In this document: positions 7,338 to 15,659 of the stretch, piece after piece | How positions within the stretch are numbered: the stretch's first letter is position 1 | Layout of the letters: the number at the start of each line of letters is the position of its first letter | DNA from: PNON01 sp963757065 | Lineage (GTDB): Bacteria > Chloroflexota > Anaerolineae > Anaerolineales > Anaerolineaceae | DNA length: 64,000 bases | Reading direction: 5' to 3' | Assembly: GCA_963757065.1 (NCBI GenBank) | Contig: CAVWQC010000003.1 | Coordinates: 1 to 64,000, forward strand | The notes under the pieces: generated by a model | Database searches by the model: none | Seen by the model: the letters and a program-made list of their open reading frames with translations, nothing else | Told to the model about the DNA's origin: nothing | Made by a program: the position numbers and the translations under genes

Positions 7338-7727
7338 ATGCCAACCAACGAAGAACGGTTAAAAATAATGAAGATGGTACAGGATGGTAAGATCACTGCG
7401 GAGGAAGCCATCATCCTTCTTGATGCCGTAGATCCGGTAAAAAAATCGCCTTCCGATAATTTTTCCCAACCCAAAGCGAGTGGACCCGGTCGATGGTTCA
7501 GGGTAAAAGTCACCGATAACTTCACCGGAAAAATGCGAGCTAATATCCGTTTACCGATCAGCCTGGTCAGTGCCGGATTAAAAATGGGAGCGAAATTCTC
7601 CCCGGAAATGGATGGAATGGATATGAATTTGCTGCAGGATGCGATTCGGAATAACCGGTCCGGGTTGATCATCGACGTAAATGCAAATGAAGACGGGGAG
7701 CATGTTGAAATTTATATAGAAGAATAA
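7338..7727 (+). CDS. SHOCT-like domain protein, partner of DUF2089 regulator
   Basis: A 129-residue protein whose first 32 residues (EERLKIMKMVQDGKITAEEAIILLDAV) form a SHOCT-like two-helix element nearly identical in pattern to the C-terminus of the preceding regulator. The rest, from about residue 50 (GRWFRVKVTDNFTGKMRANIRLPISLV...), resembles the beta-rich segment of YvlB/LiaX-like stress proteins: an amphipathic strand, 'NIRLPISLV', then 'IDVNANEDGEHVEIYIE'. It is cytosolic. The 14-base spacing from the regulator supports co-transcription. Role in envelope stress is a guess from similar operons. Confidence 0.65.
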   Translation: MPTNEERLKIMKMVQDGKITAEEAIILLDAVDPVKKSPSDNFSQPKASGPGRWFRVKVTDNFTGKMRANIRLPISLVSAGLKMGAKFSPEMDGMDMNLLQDAIRNNRSGLIIDVNANEDGEHVEIYIEE

Positions 7728-7862
7728 CCTCAACAATCGACTAATATTTTGAAATAATTGGTTAACAACGGTGAAATAAAAAAACTTATTGCAAATAAAC
7801 AACAGGCACTTTCCTCACTATAGATTAGGGGTTGAGCAATCCTCACTCCGGGAGATATGAGC

Positions 7863-8741
7863 ATGAAACTATTTGATACCAATCGCTTAAAAGAAATATT
7901 CGAGAAACACTCTAAATTTCTAAAGAAAGAAGTGGATGGAGAGCGAGCAAACCTATCCGAGGAAGACTTGCGGGGTGTTGATCTTACAGAGGCAAACCTC
8001 CGCGATTCAAATCTCTCAGGCTCAAACCTAAAAGGCACAACGCTCACGCGCATAATTCTCACTGATGCAGATCTGAGTGATGCCAATCTCGAGGGAGTAA
8101 ACCTCTCTTATGCAAAGTTAGCCGGTTCAATCTTTTCGGATGCAAACTTACGCTTTGCAGATATCTCTTATGCTAAATTGACGGGGGCAAATTTTTCTGA
8201 TGCCAATCTTGAAGGTGTTAATCTCAAAGGTGCCAATCTGATGGGAGCTAATTTTTCTGATGCAAATCTTAAGGATGCCAACCTTTCCGGTGCGAATCTT
8301 ATGGGGGCAAATTTCTCAGGTACAAATTTGGATGCAGCCATCCTCACAGGTGCAAATCTCACCTGTGTGAACCTTACCGACTCAAATCTTTCCGGTGCGA
8401 ATCTTGTTGAGGCAAATCTCATGGCGGTAAATCTTACAGACGCGAACCTCAGTGGTGCAAATCTCAGCGGAACAAACATCATGAGTGGAATTCTTACGGA
8501 TGCAAATTTGCCTGGAGCAAATTTATCGAGTGCTGACCTTACGTCTGCCAACCTCACTGATGCAAACCTGTCTGGTGCCAACCTGAGTGGAGCAAACCTC
8601 AAGGAAGCTGACCTGGAGGATGCTGTCCTATCAGGAGTAAATCTCAGAGGTGCAAATCTTGAAGGTGCATATCTTGAAGGAGTGAATTTCAAGGGTGCTG
8701 ACCTCACATCGGCCAGCAATGTTCCAGATTATAACGCATGA
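7863..8741 (+). CDS. pentapeptide repeat protein
   Basis: About 292 residues, almost entirely tandem A(D/N)LXX pentapeptides from about residue 30 to the end, roughly 48-50 repeats by eye, with short irregularities (for example LTRIILTD, IMSGILTD). These fold into a right-handed quadrilateral beta helix that can mimic B-form DNA, as in the Qnr/MfpA group, though most family members have unknown roles. I prefer ATG 7863 over ATG 7857 because GGGAG at 7850-7854 lies 8 bases before 7863 but only 2 before 7857. There is no signal peptide. It stands alone, with no quinolone-resistance context. Confidence 0.9.
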   Translation: MKLFDTNRLKEIFEKHSKFLKKEVDGERANLSEEDLRGVDLTEANLRDSNLSGSNLKGTTLTRIILTDADLSDANLEGVNLSYAKLAGSIFSDANLRFADISYAKLTGANFSDANLEGVNLKGANLMGANFSDANLKDANLSGANLMGANFSGTNLDAAILTGANLTCVNLTDSNLSGANLVEANLMAVNLTDANLSGANLSGTNIMSGILTDANLPGANLSSADLTSANLTDANLSGANLSGANLKEADLEDAVLSGVNLRGANLEGAYLEGVNFKGADLTSASNVPDYNA

Positions 8742-8806
8742 TTGGCAACCTTTCTCCTGGTTTTTCGTAATTAATATCGTATATCATTTTATTCATTGAG
8801 GTCATC

Positions 8807-10099
8807 ATGGGTGTTTCCCCAACAATTTCTAAAAACTGGTTAAGAACCTTCATCATCATCTGGATTGGGCAGTCATTTTCATTATTTGGTTCAATGCTTG
8901 TTCAATTTGCTTTGGTCTGGTGGTTAACCCAGAAAACCGGCTCTGCAACCATCCTGGCAACTGCCAGCCTGGTTGCTTACCTCCCTATGGTTTTTTTAGG
9001 TCCATTTGCAGGCGCCATTGTTGACCGGGTGAATCGCAAAACCGTCATGATCCTGGCAGACGCACTGGTAGCCTTCACTACGCTCATCCTTGTCTTTATT
9101 ACCGCATATGGTCAGTTAGCACCATGGCACATCTACGCTGCCATGTTCCTCCGCTCCCTTGGGCAGGCTTTCCATTATCCTGCCATGCAGGCATCCACAT
9201 CTTTGCTTGTCCCGGAGGAGCATCTATCTCGCGTGGCTGGCATCAACCAGGCGTTAAATGGTGCCATGAACATCATCGCCCCACCCAGCGGTGCCCTCCT
9301 GATCGGGGCGATGCAATTGCATTGGGTATTAAGTATTGATATCGTTACGGCTGCCCTGGCAATTCTACCATTACTGATCGTCCATATCCCTCAGCCGGTC
9401 CAGGTGCTAACCTCCGTAGGAAAACCGATCGTTGCCTCAATTCTGGCAGATATCAAAGGAGGATTTTTATACGTTTACCGCTGGAAAGGACTATTTTATG
9501 TTCTTCTTTTCGCCGTAATGATCAATTTCCTCATCAGCCCGGCCTTCACACTGCTCCCGTTGCTGGTTACAAAACACTTTCATGGCACAGCCATCCATTA
9601 CGGTTGGATGGAGTCTGCGATTGGAATTGGCATCGTAATCGGAGGTCTCGGACTGGGAGCCTGGGGTGGTTTTAGAAGGAAGATACTCACAAGTATGGCC
9701 GGTATCGCCGGGATGGGTATTGGAGCCTTGATTATTGGCTTCGCACCCGGAAACCTGTTTTGGGTGGGAATTGCAGGCGTGTTCGTTTTAGGTCTGATGA
9801 ATCCGATCGCCAATGGACCTTTCTTTGCTCTAATCCAATCCAAGGTAGACCCTGGTGTCCAGGGAAGAGTAATGACGATGACCTCAAGCATCACATCCGG
9901 GTTGACTCCGTTGGCTCTTATCATCGCAGGTCCACTGGCTGACCGCTTTGGAATTCAAACCTGGTTTGTGCTGGGTGGAATTCTGTGCCTCGTCATTTCG
10001 ACATTGATGGGAATGATCAAGATTATCTTCAACCTGGAAGAACAATCTGGAGACCATATTTCCCCGCTTATCCAAGATAAACAACTTGAATCTGCCTAA
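8807..10099 (+). CDS. MFS efflux transporter, MefA/MFS_3 type
   Basis: A 430-residue major facilitator with 12 predicted helices. The N-terminal WIGQSFSLFGSMLVQFALVWWLTQKTGSAT and loop DRVNRKTVMILAD (MFS motif A-like) match the macrolide-efflux/enterobactin-exporter MFS_3 group, and ADRFGIQTWFVLGG marks the second half. It probably exports a hydrophobic small molecule by proton antiport; the substrate is not predictable. It ends 13 bases before a strong bidirectional terminator shared with the convergent CBS gene. Confidence 0.85.
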   Translation: MGVSPTISKNWLRTFIIIWIGQSFSLFGSMLVQFALVWWLTQKTGSATILATASLVAYLPMVFLGPFAGAIVDRVNRKTVMILADALVAFTTLILVFITAYGQLAPWHIYAAMFLRSLGQAFHYPAMQASTSLLVPEEHLSRVAGINQALNGAMNIIAPPSGALLIGAMQLHWVLSIDIVTAALAILPLLIVHIPQPVQVLTSVGKPIVASILADIKGGFLYVYRWKGLFYVLLFAVMINFLISPAFTLLPLLVTKHFHGTAIHYGWMESAIGIGIVIGGLGLGAWGGFRRKILTSMAGIAGMGIGALIIGFAPGNLFWVGIAGVFVLGLMNPIANGPFFALIQSKVDPGVQGRVMTMTSSITSGLTPLALIIAGPLADRFGIQTWFVLGGILCLVISTLMGMIKIIFNLEEQSGDHISPLIQDKQLESA

Positions 10100-10112
10100 A
10101 GTTGAATTAAAA

Positions 10113-10144
10113 AAAGAGGCGTCTCATAATTGAGACGCCTCTTT
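10113..10144. terminator. bidirectional intrinsic terminator
   Basis: Perfect 14-base arms (10113-10126 and 10131-10144) close a 4-base loop. A-runs precede and T-runs follow the GC-rich core GAGGCGTCTC. It lies between the convergent MFS (+) and CBS (-) genes and can serve both. Confidence 0.92.
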
Positions 10145-10157
10145 GCTCCACCTTCTT

Positions 10158-10601
10158 TTATAACACAAACGATTGCCCGGTAATATAATTCTCCAGGCTT
10201 TTTATGGTGGATTTCTGGTTGTCAATGATCTCTTTGACTATATCGCCAATTGTGATCATACCCACCACTTTTCCTTTATCAATGATGGGTAAATGTCGAA
10301 TGTGTTTATCGGTCATCAGTTTCATGCATTCTTCAGTAGTATTTTCCAGATTTGCATAATAGACATTGGTTATCATAACTTCCTGAACCGGTTGATTTAC
10401 ATCACATTTGCCAGATTTAGCCAGTCTCCTGGCAAAATCACGTTCTGAAATGATACCCACGAGTTTTACACCATCCATCACCAATAATGCTCCTATATCT
10501 TTTTCGGACATTAATTTTAAGGCATCGATCGTCTTTGTGGTGGGAGCAACAGACCAGACTGTTTTCCCTTTAGTGCCAAGTAAATTCTTTACTATTGCCA
10601 T
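10158..10601 (-). CDS. tandem CBS-domain protein
   Basis: A 147-residue cytosolic protein made of two CBS motifs: residues about 10-70 (VAPTTKTIDALKLMSEKDIGALLVMDGVKLVGIISERDFAR) and about 75-130 (YYANLENTTEECMKLMTDKHIRHLPIIDKGKVVGMITIGDIVKEI). The pair forms a Bateman module that binds adenine nucleotides (AMP, ATP or SAM). No enzymatic domain is fused, so it is a free-standing energy sensor of unknown partner. It is monocistronic, convergent with the MFS gene, with AGGAGG-like bases just upstream of the start. Confidence 0.9.
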   Translation of the reverse strand: MAIVKNLLGTKGKTVWSVAPTTKTIDALKLMSEKDIGALLVMDGVKLVGIISERDFARRLAKSGKCDVNQPVQEVMITNVYYANLENTTEECMKLMTDKHIRHLPIIDKGKVVGMITIGDIVKEIIDNQKSTIKSLENYITGQSFVL

Positions 10602-10659
10602 AAATTCCTCCTACCGGTTGAGATGATTCTATTATATGTTTTTCCCTTGTGATTTCCAA

Positions 10660-10687
10660 TAGACAAATTCGTCATTATCCATATTAT
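10660..10687 (+). promoter_or_regulatory. probable promoter of the GyrI-like gene
   Basis: TAGACA at 10660-10665 and TATTAT at 10682-10687 are separated by 16 bases. They lie about 50 bases before the chosen start at 10737. Each box has one mismatch to consensus. Confidence 0.4.
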
Positions 10688-10736
10688 ATAGGTAGATTGA
10701 TTAATAGTGACCAAACAAATTTCAGGAGTGAATCTG

Positions 10737-11345
10737 ATGGAGAAAATTGACTATCGCTTGAAATATAAAAATATCCTGCAACCAAAGGCAGGCAAGGTGG
10801 AATTCCTACTTATTCCTCCAATGAAATACCTGATGATCGATGGCCAGGGAAATCCGAATACATCACCCGATTACGTGGATGCAGTTTCAGCATTATATAG
10901 CATTGCCTATACTTTGAAATTCAAGATCAAGAAAACCAGGGCGATCGATTACAACCTGCTGGCTCTGGAAGGTCTTTGGTGGATGGATGACATGAATCTC
11001 TTCTCAACAGAAACCAAGGACCAGTGGAAATGGACAATGATGATCGCTCAGCCGGATTTTATCACCCAGAATGATATTACTGCAGCCATAGATGAAGCCG
11101 GTCGCAAGAAGCCCAATCCAGCCTTGGCTCGAATTCGATTTGAAGTTTTCGACGAAGGTAAGTGTGTGCAAATCATGCATATAGGTCCTTATGCAGATGA
11201 AAAATCCAACATAGACCTGCTGCATCAAGCCATTGCAGATAAAGGTTACAAACTTAGCGGCAAACACCACGAGATATATCTTGGTGATCCCAGAAAATCG
11301 GCTCCGGAGAAATTGAAGACTATCATTCGTCAGCCTTACGAATAA
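10737..11345 (+). CDS. GyrI-like small-molecule-binding domain protein
   Basis: About 202 residues starting at ATG 10737, which has AGGAG (10724-10728) 8 bases upstream; an upstream in-frame start at 10707 lacks this. Features of the stand-alone GyrI-like (SOUL/AraC effector-type) proteins are present: MKYLMIDGQGNPNTSPDYVDAVSALYSIAYTLKF near the N-terminus, the WWMDDMN and WKWTMMIAQPDF segments, and the C-terminal IMHIGPYADEKSNIDLLH...GKHHEIYLGDPRKSAPEKLKTIIRQP. There is no DNA-binding domain. It probably binds or hydrolyses a small hydrophobic or cationic compound. Monocistronic. Confidence 0.8.
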   Translation: MEKIDYRLKYKNILQPKAGKVEFLLIPPMKYLMIDGQGNPNTSPDYVDAVSALYSIAYTLKFKIKKTRAIDYNLLALEGLWWMDDMNLFSTETKDQWKWTMMIAQPDFITQNDITAAIDEAGRKKPNPALARIRFEVFDEGKCVQIMHIGPYADEKSNIDLLHQAIADKGYKLSGKHHEIYLGDPRKSAPEKLKTIIRQPYE

Positions 11346-11383
11346 GATCTGATTTGATCGGAAATGAATTAACCCTTATGATA

Positions 11384-12361
11384 TTAAGTGGTTTTGCTTC
11401 TATCTATTAGTTCCTGCCGATGCCGCCTATACAGGATAATTGGACCATCCTGTGGGATTAATATTTCACCAATCTTTAGCTCGCCCTTTATTGGTAGCTG
11501 CTTGATCACCACACGTTCATCCTGATTGAGTATGACCCGGGATGATGGAATAGCCAACCAGGCTATTAACTTTGCCAGACCTGGAATCACACTTTTTTTG
11601 ACATAATTCCGTAAACAGAAAAGTGTATTACCATCATCTATAGGGATAAAACTAACAGTAATTCGAAAATCTGTACTGATATTATTCATCCAGTTATTTG
11701 GAAAAATAAACTTTAAAAATGGAGGTCGCTCAGGACCAGGTAATTCCTCAGCCCTTCGGGCTGGGATGCCGTCTTCCAGGCGATTATAGACCCAGATATC
11801 CATCACCTGATCTTGTAAGCGTGTAATAGGACCATCCACTACCCTGCGATTTCCCCGGCCTATTGTACTGGTATGTACAAATGGTAAATGGATCACATCC
11901 AACTGGTTTTCTATCCCGCGAGAATAATGGACCGGCCAGTGAGCATAAAAGCTTGAGTATGAATACTCAGAATCTGGAAGATCCATAAACCACGGTAATT
12001 CTGGATATTCGTTTTGTTCGTCTCCCCACCAGATCCAGATATAGCTGTAGGCTTCCCTCACCGGAAACGACCGTGTTTTCATTGCTTTTGGTGGAATAGT
12101 TTTGCTGCCATTGGCAGGAATCAAAGTGCATTTACCTGATGATTCAAATTCAAATCCATGAAAAGGACATTGAAGACAATCACCAATTACCTTCCCCTGG
12201 GTGAGAGAAGCTCCCCGATGCGGACATTTATCGCTGATGACAGACGGTTTACCCTTCCCATCCCGCCAGAGGACCATTTTCTCCCCGAGACGGGTAATAC
12301 CAATAGGTTTTTGTTTTAGAAAACGGGATTCAAGAATGATATACCATTGATTCGGGATCAT
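11384..12361 (-). CDS. Rieske non-heme iron oxygenase, alpha-subunit type
   Basis: 325 residues. The N-terminal Rieske [2Fe-2S] domain shows CPHRG (about 46-50) and CPFHGFEF (about 65-72), the Cys-His pairs being C-x-H-x15-17-C-x2-H. The catalytic mononuclear iron motif is NQLDVIHLPFVHTS (about 151-164), giving Asp/Asn-His-x4-His ligands. The size and motifs resemble demethylase/pheophorbide a oxygenase-like enzymes (VanA, PaO families), which use O2 and a separate reductase. No reductase gene is adjacent. An O2-using enzyme sits oddly with an otherwise anaerobic-looking gene set; tolerance of microoxic conditions is one reading. Monocistronic. Confidence 0.85.
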   Translation of the reverse strand: MIPNQWYIILESRFLKQKPIGITRLGEKMVLWRDGKGKPSVISDKCPHRGASLTQGKVIGDCLQCPFHGFEFESSGKCTLIPANGSKTIPPKAMKTRSFPVREAYSYIWIWWGDEQNEYPELPWFMDLPDSEYSYSSFYAHWPVHYSRGIENQLDVIHLPFVHTSTIGRGNRRVVDGPITRLQDQVMDIWVYNRLEDGIPARRAEELPGPERPPFLKFIFPNNWMNNISTDFRITVSFIPIDDGNTLFCLRNYVKKSVIPGLAKLIAWLAIPSSRVILNQDERVVIKQLPIKGELKIGEILIPQDGPIILYRRHRQELIDRSKTT

Positions 12362-12534
12362 ATAAACTCCACCGAAAAATTGCTAAATGGATGTAATTTA
12401 CTCAAACTTATATTTATATATATCATACTTTTTTATTCCAGTCATAACTGTAATTATTTGATATACTTCAAAATCGTTCTGATTGAATTTGACAATTAAG
12501 TCAATTACGAATTCCAATATTGTTCAAGGACACT

Positions 12535-13437
12535 ATGAACCTCATCGGAGAAACCGCTGCCTTCGCTACAGCAATTTGCTGGTCAATATCTGCTATTGCC
12601 TTTTCGATCAGTGGGAAACAGATCGGGTCTCAATCTGTCAATCGCATCCGGGTATTGATCGCCTTCCTTCTGCTTGTTATCGTAAACTGGATCTTTTATA
12701 AGCAACCCATCCCACTCTCTGCTACACCGGAACGTTGGTTTTGGCTGCTTCTTTCGGGTTTTATTGGCCTGGCAGTTGGGGATGCCTTTTTATTTAAAAC
12801 CTATCAATTACTTGGTGCAAGAATGGGATTGCTGTTCTTAAGCCTGGCACCAGTATTTAGTGCGCTTTTCGCCTGGTGGTTCATGGGGGAGTTACTCAGT
12901 CTGATGCAATTCACAGGTATGCTGCTCACCTTGGCGGGAATTGGTTGGGTGGTGATTGCCCGTAGAAATGGTACCGATGATAATGAGGACCCAAAGGATA
13001 AAAAGTTAGGTGTGTTATTTGGTGTATTAGCTGCAATTGGTCAGGCAGTCGGTTTACTCCTTTCGCGGCAGGGAATGGGCGGAAATTTTTCTCCCATATC
13101 TGGAACCTTAATCCGAATGATCGCGGCTGTTTTAGCTTTATGGGTTCTCGCAATCATCCAAAAGAAAGCCATACCCACGCTAATTACTGCGGTTAAAAAT
13201 AAAAATGCAACCAGTTGGATCACCATAGGTTCAGTTTTTGGTCCGGTGATCGGTGTATCTTTATCACTCCTGGCAATTCAACACGCCAAGATTGGTGTGG
13301 TATCTACTATAATTGCTCTACCCCCTGTTCTAATTCTACCGATCAGCTACTTCGTCTTTAAGGAACGATTTGGATGGCAGGCAATAGCAGGCACTCTGAT
13401 TTCCATGGCTGGCGTGGCTCTATTGTTTATGAAGTAA
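12535..13437 (+). CDS. EamA/DMT-family permease
   Basis: A 300-residue inner-membrane protein with ten predicted helices in two EamA repeats (about residues 5-140 and 155-300). Typical motifs include GLAVGDAFLFKTYQLLGARMGLLF and, near the end, FKERFGWQAIAGTLISMAGVALL. It is a drug/metabolite exporter or amino-acid effluxer of unknown substrate. The ATG at 12535 has AAGGA 4 bases upstream, and a TTG at 12520 has no ribosome site. It is convergent with the hydrolase gene at 13737. Confidence 0.85.
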   Translation: MNLIGETAAFATAICWSISAIAFSISGKQIGSQSVNRIRVLIAFLLLVIVNWIFYKQPIPLSATPERWFWLLLSGFIGLAVGDAFLFKTYQLLGARMGLLFLSLAPVFSALFAWWFMGELLSLMQFTGMLLTLAGIGWVVIARRNGTDDNEDPKDKKLGVLFGVLAAIGQAVGLLLSRQGMGGNFSPISGTLIRMIAAVLALWVLAIIQKKAIPTLITAVKNKNATSWITIGSVFGPVIGVSLSLLAIQHAKIGVVSTIIALPPVLILPISYFVFKERFGWQAIAGTLISMAGVALLFMK

Positions 13438-13736
13438 GTAATACTTTGGATTCATCGTGCACTATCGGTTGACCAATAAGCCGTATGAACTCCGTTTTAT
13501 ACGGCAAGATACTAATGTTTCCTCAAGATCAAGCGAGACCTAATTGAGTGGGAAAAATATTAATATAAGGAATACAGCCAGAAAAAATGGTTTACTTTAT
13601 ATCATCAAATATACGGGGTTTGCTTCACGCAATCCATGTAATCAGTGATTCAATTCTTAGAGAATCCAATAAATAAGTATTGAATGCAATTTATATAGAT
13701 AAGCCTATAAATACTACAACATGACTTGTAATTAGT
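13438..13736. other. non-coding gap between convergent genes
   Basis: About 300 bases with no convincing ORF. A short inverted repeat GCCGTAT/ATACGGC (13480-13486 and 13499-13505) with a 12-base loop may weakly terminate the EamA gene. The rest is AT-rich, and I see nothing else in it. Confidence 0.5.
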
Positions 13737-14663
13737 TCATTTCAAGTGTTTATCCAGAAAGGAGAACACTTTATTCATATTTTCGACCGTCTCAAATATT
13801 GGATCACCATGTTCTGCACCCTGGATAATCTCAATTTGCAAGTTATCTTCATTTACTACACTTTCCAGCCTCTTATGGAAATTGATTGATTGTTGGACAG
13901 GAACCAGAGGATCACGACTTCCGTGTTGAATGAAAAATGGTGGTATTCCAGGGTGGATGTAGGTTGCTGGATTTGCTAATTTTACTTTTTCGGGGATTTC
14001 TTTAATTGGTGTTCCCAAATAACGTGTTTCTGGGGAATTCTGTTCATTGTGATCTCCGTGTCCGAACCCATTAGCAATAAGTTGATCATCCATGCTTAAA
14101 AAATCCATTGGTCCAAACCAATCTACTGCCGCCTGGACTTCTGATGAGAATTCTATATTTCCGAGCAGAGGATTATCGAAATCCCTGGTTTTTCCAGTGA
14201 CACCGATCATTGCAGCCAGGTTTCCACCTGCCGATCCGCCACAGGCAGCAATACGATTACTATCAAAATGATAAGCAACCGAGTTAGCCCTTATCCAACG
14301 AACTGCTGCTTTGACATCTTCTACAGCTGCAGGGAATATGGCTTCCCCACTTAATCTGTAGTTGATGCTCACTACAGCATATCCTTTCGCAATTCCTTCA
14401 AGGAATGGTTGCAGGTGAATATCCCGTTTATCTCCGAATTCAAATCCACCCCCATGAATTTGTACCAGGACGGGGAAAGGACCTTCCCCGGTTTCCGGAA
14501 GAAAAATATCCAGTTTCTGGGATGGTGAAATTGATGCATATGAGACATCCAGGAATTTTCGCTTTACATAACTTACGTCCAGATCAGGGATATGAAACAT
14601 TGGTTTATCGAAAGGTCCATTTTTTCCAAAACGATCCATTGGCATTCTAGTGGGATTAGGCAT
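13737..14663 (-). CDS. cytosolic alpha/beta-hydrolase (esterase), paralog 1
   Basis: A 308-residue carboxylesterase-like hydrolase of the HSL/BD-FAE type. The oxyanion-hole motif HGGGFEFGD lies at about 70-78 and the nucleophile Ser in GGSAGGN at about 149-155. The acid is in HGSRDPLVP (about 255) and the His in GAEHGDP (about 287). There is no signal peptide. It is the last gene of the first ribose-type ABC cassette and overlaps the permease gene by 8 bases, so it probably acts on what that importer brings in, for example deacylating an acylated sugar. Two paralogs occur in the window (18694-19713 as a lipoprotein, 37042-37962 cytosolic); all three share the SYA-I-SAQKLD-like N-terminal region and a PxQQS motif. 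Confidence 0.85.
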   Translation of the reverse strand: MPNPTRMPMDRFGKNGPFDKPMFHIPDLDVSYVKRKFLDVSYASISPSQKLDIFLPETGEGPFPVLVQIHGGGFEFGDKRDIHLQPFLEGIAKGYAVVSINYRLSGEAIFPAAVEDVKAAVRWIRANSVAYHFDSNRIAACGGSAGGNLAAMIGVTGKTRDFDNPLLGNIEFSSEVQAAVDWFGPMDFLSMDDQLIANGFGHGDHNEQNSPETRYLGTPIKEIPEKVKLANPATYIHPGIPPFFIQHGSRDPLVPVQQSINFHKRLESVVNEDNLQIEIIQGAEHGDPIFETVENMNKVFSFLDKHLK

Positions 14664-15642
14664 TGTTTTTCTCCAAGGAAGTCCCTGCTATCTTCTTACT
14701 GCTGCGTGACATTCGGTTGTATTCATCAAAAGCAACAGCTCCAAGTAATATTAGTCCTCGAACAATATATTGTGCATAAGTACCCCATCCAGCAAGCTGC
14801 ATTCCATTACCCAGAACCGCAAGAATAAAAACACCGGTTACCAGGCCAAGCATGTTTCCTTCACCACCCATGAAACTGATACCTCCTACAATTGCTGCTG
14901 TCAGACAAGTAAATTCAGTTCCTGGTCCAAAATTGGATGCAGTTGTATTGGATTTGGAGATCATCACCATGGTTGCGACTGCAAAAAAGAATCCACAAAG
15001 TGCATAAACCGAATTCCTGATATTTTTTGTTTTAATTCCGGCCAACCTTGATGCTTCTTCATTACCTCCGAGGGCAAGAACGTTCCAGCCGTAACTTGTC
15101 TTATAGTATATAAAGCTGGCACCAAGAACGATAATTATCGTTAATAGTACGTCGAAAGGCATTCCCAGAACTTTACCTTTTGTTATCCAAAGAAAATCAT
15201 CCGGATAATTCCGAAAAGTTTGGGCTTTTGAAATCAGGTATGAAGCGCCTTGAAACACCATACTGGTGGCTAGTGTGACAATTAGGGGAAAGACTTTAAT
15301 GTTTGTAACAATAAGCCCATTAATCAAGCCGAGCAAAGTCCCAAGGAGTAATCCAATGGTTATCGACATCCAGACCGGTAAATGGTATACGGTCATGCAC
15401 ATTGCTGTTACCACCCCAACAAGAGACATCTGAAATCCAACAGAAAGGTCTATTCCACCACCAATCATTACAAAAGATAATCCAACAGCACCTATAATAA
15501 AGTAGGTATTCTGTGTGACAATATTAACAAGGTTTCTTAATGTAAAAAAATAGGGACTTGTAAAAGAAAAAACTATCATTAATATTAGCAAAATAAGAAT
15601 TATTGTATATTTTTGTAGCCCATTCAAGTTAAACTTTGGCAT
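14656..15642 (-). CDS. ribose-type sugar ABC permease, cassette 1
   Basis: A 328-residue membrane permease of the RbsC/XylH/BPD_transp_2 type with about 8-10 helices. Hallmark segments are GAVGLSFVMIGGGIDLSVG (about 51-69), ALGGNEEASRLAGI (about 195-208) and GGISFMGGEGNMLGLVTGVFI (about 259-279). It forms the channel of an importer with the dual ATPase 17 bases upstream and the damaged binding protein before that. It overlaps the downstream hydrolase by 8 bases, so it is translationally coupled. Confidence 0.92.
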   Translation of the reverse strand: MPKFNLNGLQKYTIILILLILMIVFSFTSPYFFTLRNLVNIVTQNTYFIIGAVGLSFVMIGGGIDLSVGFQMSLVGVVTAMCMTVYHLPVWMSITIGLLLGTLLGLINGLIVTNIKVFPLIVTLATSMVFQGASYLISKAQTFRNYPDDFLWITKGKVLGMPFDVLLTIIIVLGASFIYYKTSYGWNVLALGGNEEASRLAGIKTKNIRNSVYALCGFFFAVATMVMISKSNTTASNFGPGTEFTCLTAAIVGGISFMGGEGNMLGLVTGVFILAVLGNGMQLAGWGTYAQYIVRGLILLGAVAFDEYNRMSRSSKKIAGTSLEKNNA

Positions 15643-15659
15643 AAAATCCTCTTAATTCA

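Noticed and set aside
8168..8719. 183-residue minus-strand Arg/Phe-rich ORF
   Set aside because: An artefact of the pentapeptide repeat: stop-free because the repeat lacks certain codons in that frame.
13480..13505. Strong terminator after the EamA gene
   Set aside because: Arms are only 7 bases with a 12-base loop and no T-tract; recorded only as a weak hairpin.
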